Shown here: piece by piece, positions 1 through 8,194 of the stretch
Position numbering within the stretch: position 1 is the stretch's first letter
Layout: the number at the start of each line of letters is the position of its first letter
Source: Brachyspira pilosicoli
Lineage (GTDB): Bacteria > Spirochaetota > Brachyspiria > Brachyspirales > Brachyspiraceae
Direction of reading: 5' to 3'
NCBI RefSeq assembly: GCF_019402445.1
Contig: NZ_SRZM01000219.1
Location: forward strand, 1 to 28,660
Length of the DNA stretch: 28,660 nt
The notes under the pieces: model-generated
The model's database searches: none
Told to the model about the DNA's origin: nothing
What the model saw: only the letters and a program-made list of their open reading frames with translations
Program-made: the position numbers and the translations under genes

Positions 1-25
1 ACGAAGTCCGCACCGCGAAGGCGGG
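1..25. other. GC-rich fragment at window edge
   Basis: The first 25 bases are strikingly GC-rich in a window that is otherwise very AT-rich. They contain a small stem, CCGC (13-16) and GCGG (21-24), around a four-base loop. No reading frame can be judged from so short a piece. It may be the end of an intergenic repeat or of an element lying to the left. The sequence was not seen again elsewhere in the window. Confidence 0.3.
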
Positions 26-51
26 AAAAATAACAATAAAAAATATACAAA

Positions 52-73
52 ATTTTTTAATTTAATAAAAAAT
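52..73 (-). terminator. Possible weak terminator after yqeB
   Basis: A perfect 8-bp inverted repeat (52-59 and 66-73) with a 6-base loop lies 14 bases beyond the yqeB stop. The stem is all A/T and the minus-strand RNA runs on into U-rich sequence. An all-A/T stem is weak, so this is only a candidate end for the ssnA-ygfK-xdh-yqeB transcripts. Confidence 0.3.
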
Positions 74-86
74 CTATAATTTGAAA

Positions 87-902
87 TTAATTACTATTAT
101 ATAAATACATCATAGCAGTAAGCACAGCTCCTCCTAAGTTTCTTGCCTTATCTGAAATTGTAAAACAGTTATCATATTCAGATTTTCTAGGATCAATATC
201 TGCTATTTTTAAACCATTATGTACTTTAAAACCATCTCTTATAATGCCTCGCAAAAGCCCTTCAAAAGGTGCAATTACTTCTATTTTTTTATTGTTATTA
301 TCTATATATGCTATAATTTCTTTTTCTCTTACGAAATCGCCTATGTTTTTTATGTTTTCAATAATGCCGTCAGAGCTTGCATGTATTACTCTTTCGGCTT
401 CTTTGCCTCCAATGTTTCCAGGTATTCCTGTGTTTGGTATGGCCTCGCCTTCTAAATACATTCTTCCAAGATTATGCCCTCTCATAGTCTCTATAACAAT
501 ATCGCAGTCTTTGCCTGCAGTAAAACCGGGACCTAATGCTATAGTATATTTAGCCATAGATTTATTAGTGCCTAGATTTTTTTTAGCGATTATAGCATCA
601 ATTAAAAATGTTGGTTTTATGTGATTTAATATTTCACAGTTAGGGTCAATAAGAATAGGAATTTTATTAATTGTATTAAGAGCCTCTTCATAGCTTTTTA
701 CAAGTACAGCTTCAATATCTTCTACTTTTATTTTACCATCATAAACAGCTTCAGATAATGCAACTTTCCTTCTTATAGCAGAGGGGTGCTGCGTCTCTAA
801 TATAATAACTTTGAAATGAGCCTTATATAGAGAGTACACAACACCAGTAGCTAAATCACCAGCTCCTCTTACAATTACAAGTTCATTTTTAATTAAACTC
901 AT
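87..902 (-). CDS. yqeB: YqeB, selenium-dependent molybdenum hydroxylase maturation protein
   Basis: This 271-residue protein resembles the YqeB/EF2563 family. Members co-occur with selenium-dependent molybdenum hydroxylases and are thought to help install the labile selenium in the molybdenum cofactor; the exact chemistry is not settled. The visible marks are an N-terminal Rossmann-like stretch, VRGAGDLATG (residues 11-20), a conserved middle region with ALGPGFTAG, and a GNIGG motif before a C-terminal part that resembles a biotinyl/lipoyl-like fold (DGIIENIKNIGDFV). It follows the selenium-dependent dehydrogenase gene by only 3 bases and has no strong Shine-Dalgarno sequence of its own, so translational coupling to that gene is likely. 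Length is normal for the family. Family assignment is fairly sure; the biochemical role is inferred from family knowledge and context. Confidence 0.88.
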   Translation of the reverse strand: MSLIKNELVIVRGAGDLATGVVYSLYKAHFKVIILETQHPSAIRRKVALSEAVYDGKIKVEDIEAVLVKSYEEALNTINKIPILIDPNCEILNHIKPTFLIDAIIAKKNLGTNKSMAKYTIALGPGFTAGKDCDIVIETMRGHNLGRMYLEGEAIPNTGIPGNIGGKEAERVIHASSDGIIENIKNIGDFVREKEIIAYIDNNNKKIEVIAPFEGLLRGIIRDGFKVHNGLKIADIDPRKSEYDNCFTISDKARNLGGAVLTAMMYLYNSN

Positions 903-905
903 AAA

Positions 906-3479
906 TTATCTTGAATAAGGAGTATTTTTAAGCGGCAATTCTGTTTGGAACTCGCCGTTAAATTTATAATATGCCAAAGCAACAGCAGGAGCAGTAGGTA
1001 TACTAGAAATCTCTCCTATACCAGTAGCACCATAACCATAAGGAACACCTTCTTTTTCTATAATAATAGATTCAACATCAGGTGTCTTGTCAGCTCTAAA
1101 TAATCCCAAAGTACCGAATTTTACTTTAGGAACACAATTTTCAAGCGGGAATTTTTCTGTTAAAGCATAACCTAAAGACATAACAACACCGCCCTCAATT
1201 TGTCCTTCTAAAGCTATAGGGTTAATTGCTTTTCCTATATCATGAGCAGCAACTACCTTTTGTATTGTACCGTCTTCATTAAGTATACATACTTGAGTAG
1301 CATAACTATAAGCCACGTGAGAAACAGGATTAGGTTTGTCTACTCCCATTTTGTCAGTTATTGTGAGCCATTCTCCGTAATACTCTTTTCCTTCCAAGTC
1401 TTTTAAAGTTTTACCAGAATCTAAATCTTTTTTAAGTTCTTCACAAGCTCTCTTACAAGCCTCACCTGTAATAAGTGTTTGTCTAGAACCTGAAGTAGTA
1501 CCAGAATCTGGAGAAGTTGCAGTATTAGGCTGATGAACTATTATCTCATCATCATTCAAATTGAGAGTTTCACCTGCTATTTGATAAAGTACAGTGGCAA
1601 TACCCTGACCAATACAAGAAGCAGCAGAATATACATTAACTTTTGAGTCTTTTATTAATAAACGAACTCTTCCAGTATCAGGAAGCCCAACACCCACACC
1701 AGAGTTTTTCAAAGAACAAGCTATACCTACATATTTGTTGTTGTAGAATATATCTTTAACAGCCTCTAATGTTTCAACAAGACCAGTAGAATCATCTGCT
1801 ATTTGATAGTTAGGAAGCACCTGACCAGGACGAATAGCATTTCTGTATCTTATCTCCCAAGGGTCTAAACCGCACATTTCAGCAAGCAAGTTTATATTCA
1901 TCTCTGTAGCAAAACAAGATTGAGGAACACCAAAACCTCTGAATGGTCCAGTAGGAGGGTTATTAGTGTAGAAAGATTTACCCTCTATATCTATAACATG
2001 ATAATTATAAGGACCAGCAGCATGAGTACAAGCTCTTTGAAGTACAGGTCCGGATAATGAAGCATAAGCACCGGCATCTGTAATTAAAGTAGCTTTCATA
2101 GCTGTAAGTATACCGTTTTCATCGCAGGCAGTAGTCATATCTATACTCATAGGGTGGCGTTTTGGGTGCCAGTTAATACTTTCTTGTCTTGTAAGTTTAA
2201 ATTTAACAGGTCTTTTTGTTCTATAAGCCATTATAGCAGCATAGTGCTGAACGCTCATATCTTCTTTACCGCCGAAACCGCCGCCTACATATTTATTTTC
2301 TACTACAACCTTTTCAGCATCTATTCCTAAAGCCATAGCTACTTCTCTTTTTGTATCATAAACGCTTTGGTCGCTTGAATATACAAATATACCGTCACCA
2401 TTAAAAGGCATAGCAACAGCAACCTCTGCCTCCATAAATGCATGCTCTGTCCAAGGAAGCTCATAATGTCTTGTAACTTTATATTTTGATTTAGCTATTA
2501 CTTCATCAGCATTTCCTTTAACTAATCTTTCATGAGTAAGTAAATTGCTTTCTCTATCTTCATGAACTAAAGGAGCATTTTCTTTCATAGCTTCTTCTGG
2601 GTTTCTTACAAGAGGCAGCTCTTCATATTCTATTTTTACTAAATCTCTTGCTTTTTTGGCAGTAGCTTCATCTTCAGCAACAATTAAAGCCAAACCATCA
2701 GCAATAAATCTTGTAGTTTCGCCTTCTCCAATAAGCACGTCCCAATCGTGGAAAATATGACCAACTTTTTTTGCTCCAGGTAAATCTTTAGCAGTGATTA
2801 TATCAACAACACCTTTTAAAGCCTTTGCCTCGCTAATATCTATTTTTAATATTTTAGCTCTAGGATATTTAGTTCTAACAGCAACACCATAAAGCATACC
2901 TTCTATTTCAACATCATCACAATATTCACCAATACCAAGTGCTTTTTCTTTAGCGTCCACTCTTACAATGTTTTTGTCGCCTAATTTTACTTTACCTTTG
3001 TATTCTTTAACATCAATATTTTCTCTAATCATTTTAGCTGCTAACTCAATAGCATCAATGATTTTTTTGTATCCAGTACATCTGCAAATATTGTTTTTTA
3101 TAGCAGCAACGATTTCAAGTCTTGTAGGGTTATTATTTTTATCAATTAATCCTTTAGCACATACAACCATACCAGGAATACAGAATCCGCATTGCACAGC
3201 ACCAGCAACTGCAAAAGCATGAGAATAAACATCTTTTTCTCTTTGAGTAAATCCTTCTATAGTTTGAACACTCTTTCCTTGAAGTCTTCCTATAGTCTGT
3301 ATACAAGCTTTAGTAGGTTTTCCATCTATTAATACAGTACAAGTTCCGCAAGCTCCTTCAGAGCAGCCGTCTTTTACTGATTTACATTTACAATCATTCC
3401 TAAGAACGTCCATTAATTTTCTATCAGAGTCAAAGCTCATTTCTTTGCCATTAATTATAATCTTGGCACTTTCACCCAT
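906..3479 (-). CDS. Selenium-dependent xanthine dehydrogenase-type molybdoenzyme (FeS + Mo fusion)
   Basis: This 857-residue fusion joins an N-terminal [2Fe-2S] subunit to a molybdopterin catalytic subunit. It matches the family annotated as selenium-dependent xanthine dehydrogenase, related to E. coli XdhD. The first cluster is ligated by C39, C44, C47 and C59, the second by C97, C100, C132 and C134. The Mo domain starts near residue 170 and has GGGFGGKE (E406, the bovine E802 position), FRGFG (R514, the bovine R880 position) and GIGE near the C-terminus (catalytic Glu, E823). The residue facing the Mo apical ligand, usually Gln, is T344 here. There is no FAD domain and no FAD subunit beside it, so electrons must leave to another protein; YgfK, encoded just upstream, is a candidate. 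The start has a GGAGGT Shine-Dalgarno at 3485-3490. Likely substrates are xanthine, urate-related or other oxopurines; the sequence does not decide which. Confidence 0.88.
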   Translation of the reverse strand: MGESAKIIINGKEMSFDSDRKLMDVLRNDCKCKSVKDGCSEGACGTCTVLIDGKPTKACIQTIGRLQGKSVQTIEGFTQREKDVYSHAFAVAGAVQCGFCIPGMVVCAKGLIDKNNNPTRLEIVAAIKNNICRCTGYKKIIDAIELAAKMIRENIDVKEYKGKVKLGDKNIVRVDAKEKALGIGEYCDDVEIEGMLYGVAVRTKYPRAKILKIDISEAKALKGVVDIITAKDLPGAKKVGHIFHDWDVLIGEGETTRFIADGLALIVAEDEATAKKARDLVKIEYEELPLVRNPEEAMKENAPLVHEDRESNLLTHERLVKGNADEVIAKSKYKVTRHYELPWTEHAFMEAEVAVAMPFNGDGIFVYSSDQSVYDTKREVAMALGIDAEKVVVENKYVGGGFGGKEDMSVQHYAAIMAYRTKRPVKFKLTRQESINWHPKRHPMSIDMTTACDENGILTAMKATLITDAGAYASLSGPVLQRACTHAAGPYNYHVIDIEGKSFYTNNPPTGPFRGFGVPQSCFATEMNINLLAEMCGLDPWEIRYRNAIRPGQVLPNYQIADDSTGLVETLEAVKDIFYNNKYVGIACSLKNSGVGVGLPDTGRVRLLIKDSKVNVYSAASCIGQGIATVLYQIAGETLNLNDDEIIVHQPNTATSPDSGTTSGSRQTLITGEACKRACEELKKDLDSGKTLKDLEGKEYYGEWLTITDKMGVDKPNPVSHVAYSYATQVCILNEDGTIQKVVAAHDIGKAINPIALEGQIEGGVVMSLGYALTEKFPLENCVPKVKFGTLGLFRADKTPDVESIIIEKEGVPYGYGATGIGEISSIPTAPAVALAYYKFNGEFQTELPLKNTPYSR

Positions 3480-3498
3480 TATTATACCTCCAATTTTA

Positions 3499-3527
3499 AT
3501 AATATATTAATAAAATAAACATAACAA
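3499..3527 (-). promoter_or_regulatory. Possible promoter for the selenium-dependent dehydrogenase
   Basis: On the minus strand TTGTTA (3522-3527) and TATTAT (3499-3504) are separated by 17 bases. The predicted transcript start falls only a few bases before the Shine-Dalgarno, giving a very short leader. The -35 box touches the terminator hairpin of the preceding gene. In such AT-rich DNA this could be chance. Confidence 0.3.
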
Positions 3528-3551
3528 AGGGAATAATACTTTTATTCCCTT
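3510..3551 (-). terminator. Hairpin terminator after ygfK
   Basis: A perfect 10-bp stem (3527-3536 with 3542-3551) has a 5-base loop and lies 28 bases beyond the ygfK stop. On the minus strand it is followed by the U-rich stretch TGTTATGTTTATTTTATT. It may end or attenuate the ygfK transcript before the dehydrogenase gene. Confidence 0.6.
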
Positions 3552-3579
3552 CGCTATGTAACAATTAGTATAAAGTAAA

Positions 3580-6555
3580 TTATTTTAATATTAAATATTT
3601 ATAATTATTAAATACACTATCAACTATGCTATAAACTCCATTAAAGTTTTTAGAACTTCCAGCCTTATAAGACTCTTCTTTGCCGTCAATTCTAAGTTTA
3701 GCATTACCTTCTTTATCTAAGAACAAGAAGCCGTCATTTTTAGAGTTTTTCATGTCATCTGCAGTAGCAAATAATGTAAACTTATCTTTATAAGGAGCAG
3801 AACTATAAGGGCAGAATGTTTCACAGTTTCCGCATTCATTACACATATAGTCAACGTGTATAATTTGTGATATTTTAGCTCCGCCTTCAACTTTAATTGA
3901 TACATTTGCTCTGTTAGGACAAACTTCAGTACAGCTTTCACATATATAATCACAGCTTAAACATCTAGTAGCTTCAGGGTCTTTTGATACCTCTTTTAAG
4001 TTACCTTTTTTGCTGTAAGAAATCTCTTCAGTAGAAACAGAAGGTAAATCAGGGGCAATTGCTTTTCCTAAAATAGATTCAGCAACAACTCTAGCATCTC
4101 TTATAGCCTCAACTATAGTAGCAGCTCCATATAAACCATCGCCAGCAATATAAACATTTTTGATAGATGATTCATTATTAGCATTGCATTTTGGCTTACC
4201 TTTATCATCAACATCTATACCGTTAGATTTATAGAAGTCAGATTCAATTTGTTCACCAATAGAAGCTATTACTGTGTTAGCAGGAACTTCTACTGTTTCA
4301 TTAGTTTCAACAACGTTTCTTCTTCCTTTTTCATCATAGTCAGATAATTCCATTTTTTTGCATAAAAGTTTGCCGTTTTCTAATTTAACAGGTGCAAGTA
4401 GTTCCATAAACTCAACACCATCTTCTAAAGCTTCTTTTAACTCTTCTTCATGTGCAGGCATATATCTTTTAGTTCTTCTATAAACTAATCTAACATTTTT
4501 TACACCCTTGTTTTTCTTAGCAGCACGAGCAGCGTCCATAGCAGTGTTACCACCGCCGATTACTACTACATTCTCACCTAATTCAACATTGCCGTTAGTT
4601 TTGTTGAACTCTTCTAAGAATTTAAGAGCGTTCATAGATTCGCCAGCTTCAAGTTTTAAAGGCATATTTTTATGAGCACCTATACAAACAACAGTGTAAT
4701 CATAATTCTTAGCAAACTCTTTTATATCTTTTATCTCTTTGCCAAGTTCAAATTTAACACCCATTTGTTTGCATAAATTAACATCATTTCCTATTTCTTC
4801 AGCAGTTATTCTGAAGCTAGGTATAATATTAGCAACTACACCGCCAGCTTTTTCTCTTTTATCAAATACTGTAACATCCACTCCAGCACGTGCCAAGAAG
4901 AAAGCAGCAGAAAGACCAGCAGGACCAGCACCTATAACACCAGCTTTTTTTCCTATAGAAGGAGCAGGTTTTAATGTGCTTATTACTTTGCTATATCCAG
5001 CTTTAGCAGCTTCTAATTTACAAGCTCTAATGCTTACAGGCTCTTCATAGAATTGTCTAGTACATTTATCCATACAAGTATGAGGACATAATATACCAGT
5101 AGCAAATGGAAGAGCATTTTTTTCTATTATTACTTTGAAAGATTCTTCATATTGTCCTTTAGAATTAAGTCTTATATAGGTAGTAAGGTCTTGATGAATA
5201 GGACAAGTTTCCATACAAGGAGCTATATAACAATCAACTAAAGGCACTTTTTTATTAACTTTTCTGCTTGCAAGAGGCTTAATAGGCTTAACATGATGTT
5301 TGCTTTTTTTGCCCCATTCAATAATTTTTTCTGTCTTAGCAACATCTACTTTCGTAAATACTTTAGGCTCTTTGAGGTTTTTAGCTATTTGCTCTCCTCT
5401 TTGATATCCGCCTGTTTTTAGGAAAGTAGTAGCCATAGTTACAGGCCATATTCCTGCATCTATAACATCATTAATATTAAAATAATCACATCCTCCAGAA
5501 TATGATATTCTTAATTTTCCGTCAAAATCTTTGCTTAGTCTTGAAGCTACTGTCATAGAAAGAGGGAATAAAGATTTACCAGACATATACATCTCTTCAG
5601 ATGGCAATTCTTTTTGTTTAACATCTACAGGGAATGTGTTAGTGATTTTTACTCCAAATGAAAGTGAATTGCTTTCAGCTAATTTTTGAAGTCTTTGAAG
5701 CATAGGAACAGCATCGCTATACTGTAAGTCATCATTAAAGTGGAAATCAGTAAATGATATATAATCATAACCCATTTCATCTAAAGTTTTTCTAGCATAA
5801 TCATAGCCTAAAAGAGTAGGGTTACATTTAACGAAAGTGTTTAATTTTTTTTCTGTGATTAAATAAGAAGCAATTTTTTCTATTTCTGTAGGAGGACAGC
5901 CGTGAAGTGTTGATAATGTAACAGAATTACAAATATCAGCATTAATTTTATCAATATCTTCTTTTTTGAAGTTTTTAAATCTGCTTATATTATTAGTAAG
6001 CCACTCTTTACATTCTTTAAATATAGAAGTGTTTGAAGCGTTTTTCATGCCTTCAATGAAAGTATCAATTTTTTCAGTTTTAATGCCTTCATAATCATAA
6101 CCAACAGACATATTAAACTGAAAACCGTCCATCTCTCCTAAATCCCATTCTTTAGCAATTACTTTTAAAGCAACCCAAGCCTTAACATATTCATCAAAAG
6201 CCTGAGGTACATAAAGCTCAGTAGACCATTCGCAGTTATAACATTCATCATTAGCAGTGATACAAGGTTTAGCAACGCATTTGCTTAATTCTTCACCGTC
6301 CATTTTTTGTACTGTTTTAAGTTCAAAGAATCTGCTTCCTGTATAATAAGCAGCTATTATATTTTGAGCCAACTGAGTATGAGGTCCTGCAGCAGGTCCT
6401 ATAGGAGTTTCTAATTTTCTTCCAAAAATTTCATAATATTTAGCTTTATCAGCTTTGAATGCCCTTGAAATACCAAATACCTTACCAGATTTTTTTTCTT
6501 CCAAAACCCAATTCATAAGGTTTCCAAAAGGAATAGGGGTCATTACATCACTCAT
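3580..6555 (-). CDS. ygfK: YgfK, putative selenate reductase / FAD-NAD(P) Fe-S oxidoreductase
   Basis: This 991-residue multidomain flavo-iron-sulfur protein matches the YgfK family (named putative selenate reductase Fe-S subunit, part of the selenium-linked purine catabolism gene set). Residues 40-400 resemble a dihydroorotate-dehydrogenase-like barrel. Residues 440-515 hold the cysteine-rich linker typical of glutamate-synthase small subunits (C442, C447, C451, C490, C494, C498). An FAD-binding GAGPAG lies at 542-547, a pyridine-nucleotide GGGNTA at 667-672, and IAGD at 803-806. Two ferredoxin-like cysteine groups lie at C865-C879 and C905-C915. The protein could pass electrons between NAD(P)H and the neighbouring molybdoenzyme, which lacks a flavin; that is inference. 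The start has an AGGAT/GGAGG Shine-Dalgarno at 6561-6567. A second Met at residue 5 is possible but less well spaced. Confidence 0.92.
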   Translation of the reverse strand: MSDVMTPIPFGNLMNWVLEEKKSGKVFGISRAFKADKAKYYEIFGRKLETPIGPAAGPHTQLAQNIIAAYYTGSRFFELKTVQKMDGEELSKCVAKPCITANDECYNCEWSTELYVPQAFDEYVKAWVALKVIAKEWDLGEMDGFQFNMSVGYDYEGIKTEKIDTFIEGMKNASNTSIFKECKEWLTNNISRFKNFKKEDIDKINADICNSVTLSTLHGCPPTEIEKIASYLITEKKLNTFVKCNPTLLGYDYARKTLDEMGYDYISFTDFHFNDDLQYSDAVPMLQRLQKLAESNSLSFGVKITNTFPVDVKQKELPSEEMYMSGKSLFPLSMTVASRLSKDFDGKLRISYSGGCDYFNINDVIDAGIWPVTMATTFLKTGGYQRGEQIAKNLKEPKVFTKVDVAKTEKIIEWGKKSKHHVKPIKPLASRKVNKKVPLVDCYIAPCMETCPIHQDLTTYIRLNSKGQYEESFKVIIEKNALPFATGILCPHTCMDKCTRQFYEEPVSIRACKLEAAKAGYSKVISTLKPAPSIGKKAGVIGAGPAGLSAAFFLARAGVDVTVFDKREKAGGVVANIIPSFRITAEEIGNDVNLCKQMGVKFELGKEIKDIKEFAKNYDYTVVCIGAHKNMPLKLEAGESMNALKFLEEFNKTNGNVELGENVVVIGGGNTAMDAARAAKKNKGVKNVRLVYRRTKRYMPAHEEELKEALEDGVEFMELLAPVKLENGKLLCKKMELSDYDEKGRRNVVETNETVEVPANTVIASIGEQIESDFYKSNGIDVDDKGKPKCNANNESSIKNVYIAGDGLYGAATIVEAIRDARVVAESILGKAIAPDLPSVSTEEISYSKKGNLKEVSKDPEATRCLSCDYICESCTEVCPNRANVSIKVEGGAKISQIIHVDYMCNECGNCETFCPYSSAPYKDKFTLFATADDMKNSKNDGFLFLDKEGNAKLRIDGKEESYKAGSSKNFNGVYSIVDSVFNNYKYLILK

Positions 6556-6593
6556 TTATAATCCTCCAATTATTTATTAATTAATACTGTTTT

Positions 6594-6633
6594 AAAAAAT
6601 TTAGAGTAATGGAGCAAAATATACCCCATTACT
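6594..6633 (-). terminator. Hairpin terminator/attenuator between ssnA and ygfK
   Basis: AGTAATGG and CCATTACT (6605-6612 with 6626-6633) form a stem that, in minus-strand RNA, extends by a G-U and a G-C pair to about 10 bp. It is followed, after five bases, by a run of six U (6594-6599). It sits 19 bases beyond the ssnA stop. I see no clear separate promoter for ygfK, so some read-through is likely. Confidence 0.6.
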
Positions 6634-6651
6634 TAATATAATATATTTAAA

Positions 6652-7983
6652 TTATTTATTAATTTGTTTCCAAAGTTTAGCAGACTCTTCTCTTATTTTA
6701 GCATAAGCAGCTTCTTCATCAATTTTTGTAAGTTTTCTATCTCTCATCAATACTTCACCGTTACAAACAGTAGTATTAACATGTCCGCCATTCATACCAA
6801 ATAATATATGTCCGTTTATGTTTTTATCGCTTAATTCTGTGTAATTTTTATAGTCTACAATGATAACATCAGCAGCAGCTCCCTCTTTAAGTACGCCTAA
6901 AGGAGTTTCAAAGAATCTATTAGCTATTTTAGCATTATTTTCAAATAGCATTGTAGGTAATTCACCCCAAGCAGCATTAGGGTCGCATAAATGATGTTTA
7001 TGAAGTACATTAGCAACTTTGTATGATTCTATCATATCATGAGTATATCCGTCAGTGCCTAAACCTGTTAAAATTCCTTTTTTCATTAATTCCATAGTAG
7101 GAGGACAACCGCAAGCATTACCCATATTAGATTCAGGGTTATGAGAAGTCATAGTATCTGTTTCTTTTATTAAATCCATTTCATGAGGATTAACATATAT
7201 ACAATGCACAAGCAAAGTATGAGGACCAAGTACTTTCCAATCAAATAATCTATCAACCACTCTTTTTCCATGATCTTTAAGACAAGCATGCAAATCTTCT
7301 ATACCCTCAGCAACGTGAATATGACATCCTATACCATCTGGTAAATCTTTCATACAAGCTTCCATAGTTTTATCAGAAATAGTAAAAGAAGCATGCATTC
7401 CCATCATACCTTTAATCATATCTGTTTTATCAGCCATAGCATGCTTAATAAAGTCAAGATTTTCTTTAATAGAAGCTTTAGATTTAGCCTCTCCATCTCT
7501 ATCAGAAACTTCATAACATAAAGAAGTACGAACTCCCATAGTTTTAGCAGCTTCTTCTATAGCAAACAATGAACCTTCAATATGTCCAAAGCTAGCATGG
7601 TGGTCAAACACTGTGGTAACACCATTTTTAATAGATTCTATATAAGTAGCCATTGCACTTTGTTTAGTTTGCTCTAAAGTAAGATTTCTATCTATAGTCC
7701 ACCACATGCCGTCTAATATTTCTAAAAATCCTTTAGGGTTATAACCATTAATACTAAAACCTCTAGCCATAGCAGAGTAAATATGTTCATGAACATTTAT
7801 AAATGCAGGCATAATAATGCTTCCTTTAGCATCTATAAACTCAGCATCTTTATATTTTGCTTTTAAATCTGAAGTTTTGCCAACTTCTTTAATTAATCTT
7901 CCATCACAAAGAACTGCACCATCTTCTATAAACGGTTTAGCAGAATCTCTAGTTATTAATTTACCTCCGCCTATTAATAGCAT
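6652..7983 (-). CDS. ssnA: SsnA, putative aminohydrolase (amidohydrolase superfamily)
   Basis: This 443-residue metal-dependent amidohydrolase is of the SsnA type and would be expected to deaminate or hydrolyse a purine-derived ring intermediate in the cytoplasm. The superfamily metal-binding signs are present: HEH at 65-67, HIHVAEG with H221/H223 and E226, H260, and D311 in LGTDG. It is related to guanine deaminase and atrazine chlorohydrolase-type enzymes, but the association with ygfK, ygeW, ygeX and ygeY favours SsnA over guanine deaminase. It is the first gene of the leftward transcript, preceded by a GGGGGA Shine-Dalgarno and a TTGACA-N16-TATCCT promoter. Its substrate is not proven by sequence. 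Confidence 0.9.
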   Translation of the reverse strand: MLLIGGGKLITRDSAKPFIEDGAVLCDGRLIKEVGKTSDLKAKYKDAEFIDAKGSIIMPAFINVHEHIYSAMARGFSINGYNPKGFLEILDGMWWTIDRNLTLEQTKQSAMATYIESIKNGVTTVFDHHASFGHIEGSLFAIEEAAKTMGVRTSLCYEVSDRDGEAKSKASIKENLDFIKHAMADKTDMIKGMMGMHASFTISDKTMEACMKDLPDGIGCHIHVAEGIEDLHACLKDHGKRVVDRLFDWKVLGPHTLLVHCIYVNPHEMDLIKETDTMTSHNPESNMGNACGCPPTMELMKKGILTGLGTDGYTHDMIESYKVANVLHKHHLCDPNAAWGELPTMLFENNAKIANRFFETPLGVLKEGAAADVIIVDYKNYTELSDKNINGHILFGMNGGHVNTTVCNGEVLMRDRKLTKIDEEAAYAKIREESAKLWKQINK

Positions 7984-8034
7984 ATATTCCCCCTAAAATT
8001 TCATATTTTTATAATTTATAATCTATATTTTAAT

Positions 8035-8062
8035 AGGATATTAAAAAAAGTTGATTTGTCAA
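8035..8062 (-). promoter_or_regulatory. Promoter of ssnA with overlapping inverted repeat
   Basis: On the minus strand TTGACA (8057-8062) and TATCCT (8035-8040) are separated by 16 bases. A short inverted repeat, GTTGA-TTTG-TCAAC (8050-8063), covers the -35 box and could be an operator. The promoter lies back-to-back with that of the regulator gene, so the two transcripts can be jointly controlled. Confidence 0.65.
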
Positions 8063-8087
8063 CGAATTTGTATAAAAAATTCAAAAA

Positions 8088-8117
8088 TTTTTAGATTTTT
8101 TGTTGAAAATCTAAAAA
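8088..8117. promoter_or_regulatory. Inverted-repeat operator candidate in the divergent region
   Basis: Perfect 12-bp arms (8088-8099 and 8106-8117), centred on TTGTTG, form a 30-bp dyad that covers the -35 box of the rightward promoter. The core half-site TAGATTTT occurs a third time at 8157-8164, in the leader of the regulator gene. The position is right for autoregulation by the YheO-type regulator encoded next door, which is inference. Confidence 0.55.
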
Positions 8118-8131
8118 AAAATTAGTATACT
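8103..8131 (+). promoter_or_regulatory. Promoter of the yheO-ygeX-ygeY-ygeW operon
   Basis: TTGAAA (8103-8108) and TATACT (8126-8131) are separated by exactly 17 bases, a near-consensus sigma-70 promoter. Transcription would start near 8138, giving a leader of about 57 bases before the regulator ATG at 8195. Confidence 0.7.
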
Positions 8132-8194
8132 ATAAACGTATCAATTAATGAAGTTATAGATTTTAAGTATATAGTAGCTTTTTATAGGATATTT

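Noticed and set aside
244..624. 126-codon plus-strand open frame opposite yqeB
   Set aside because: It mirrors yqeB codons, with no start signal or recognisable motif.
906..3479. Selenocysteine codon in the selenium-dependent enzyme
   Set aside because: The frame has no in-frame TGA. Enzymes of this type carry selenium as a labile cofactor ligand, not as selenocysteine.
6652..7983. Guanine deaminase as the product of the ssnA gene
   Set aside because: The metal motifs fit both, but the gene neighbourhood (ygfK, ygeW, ygeX, ygeY) and overall pattern fit SsnA better.
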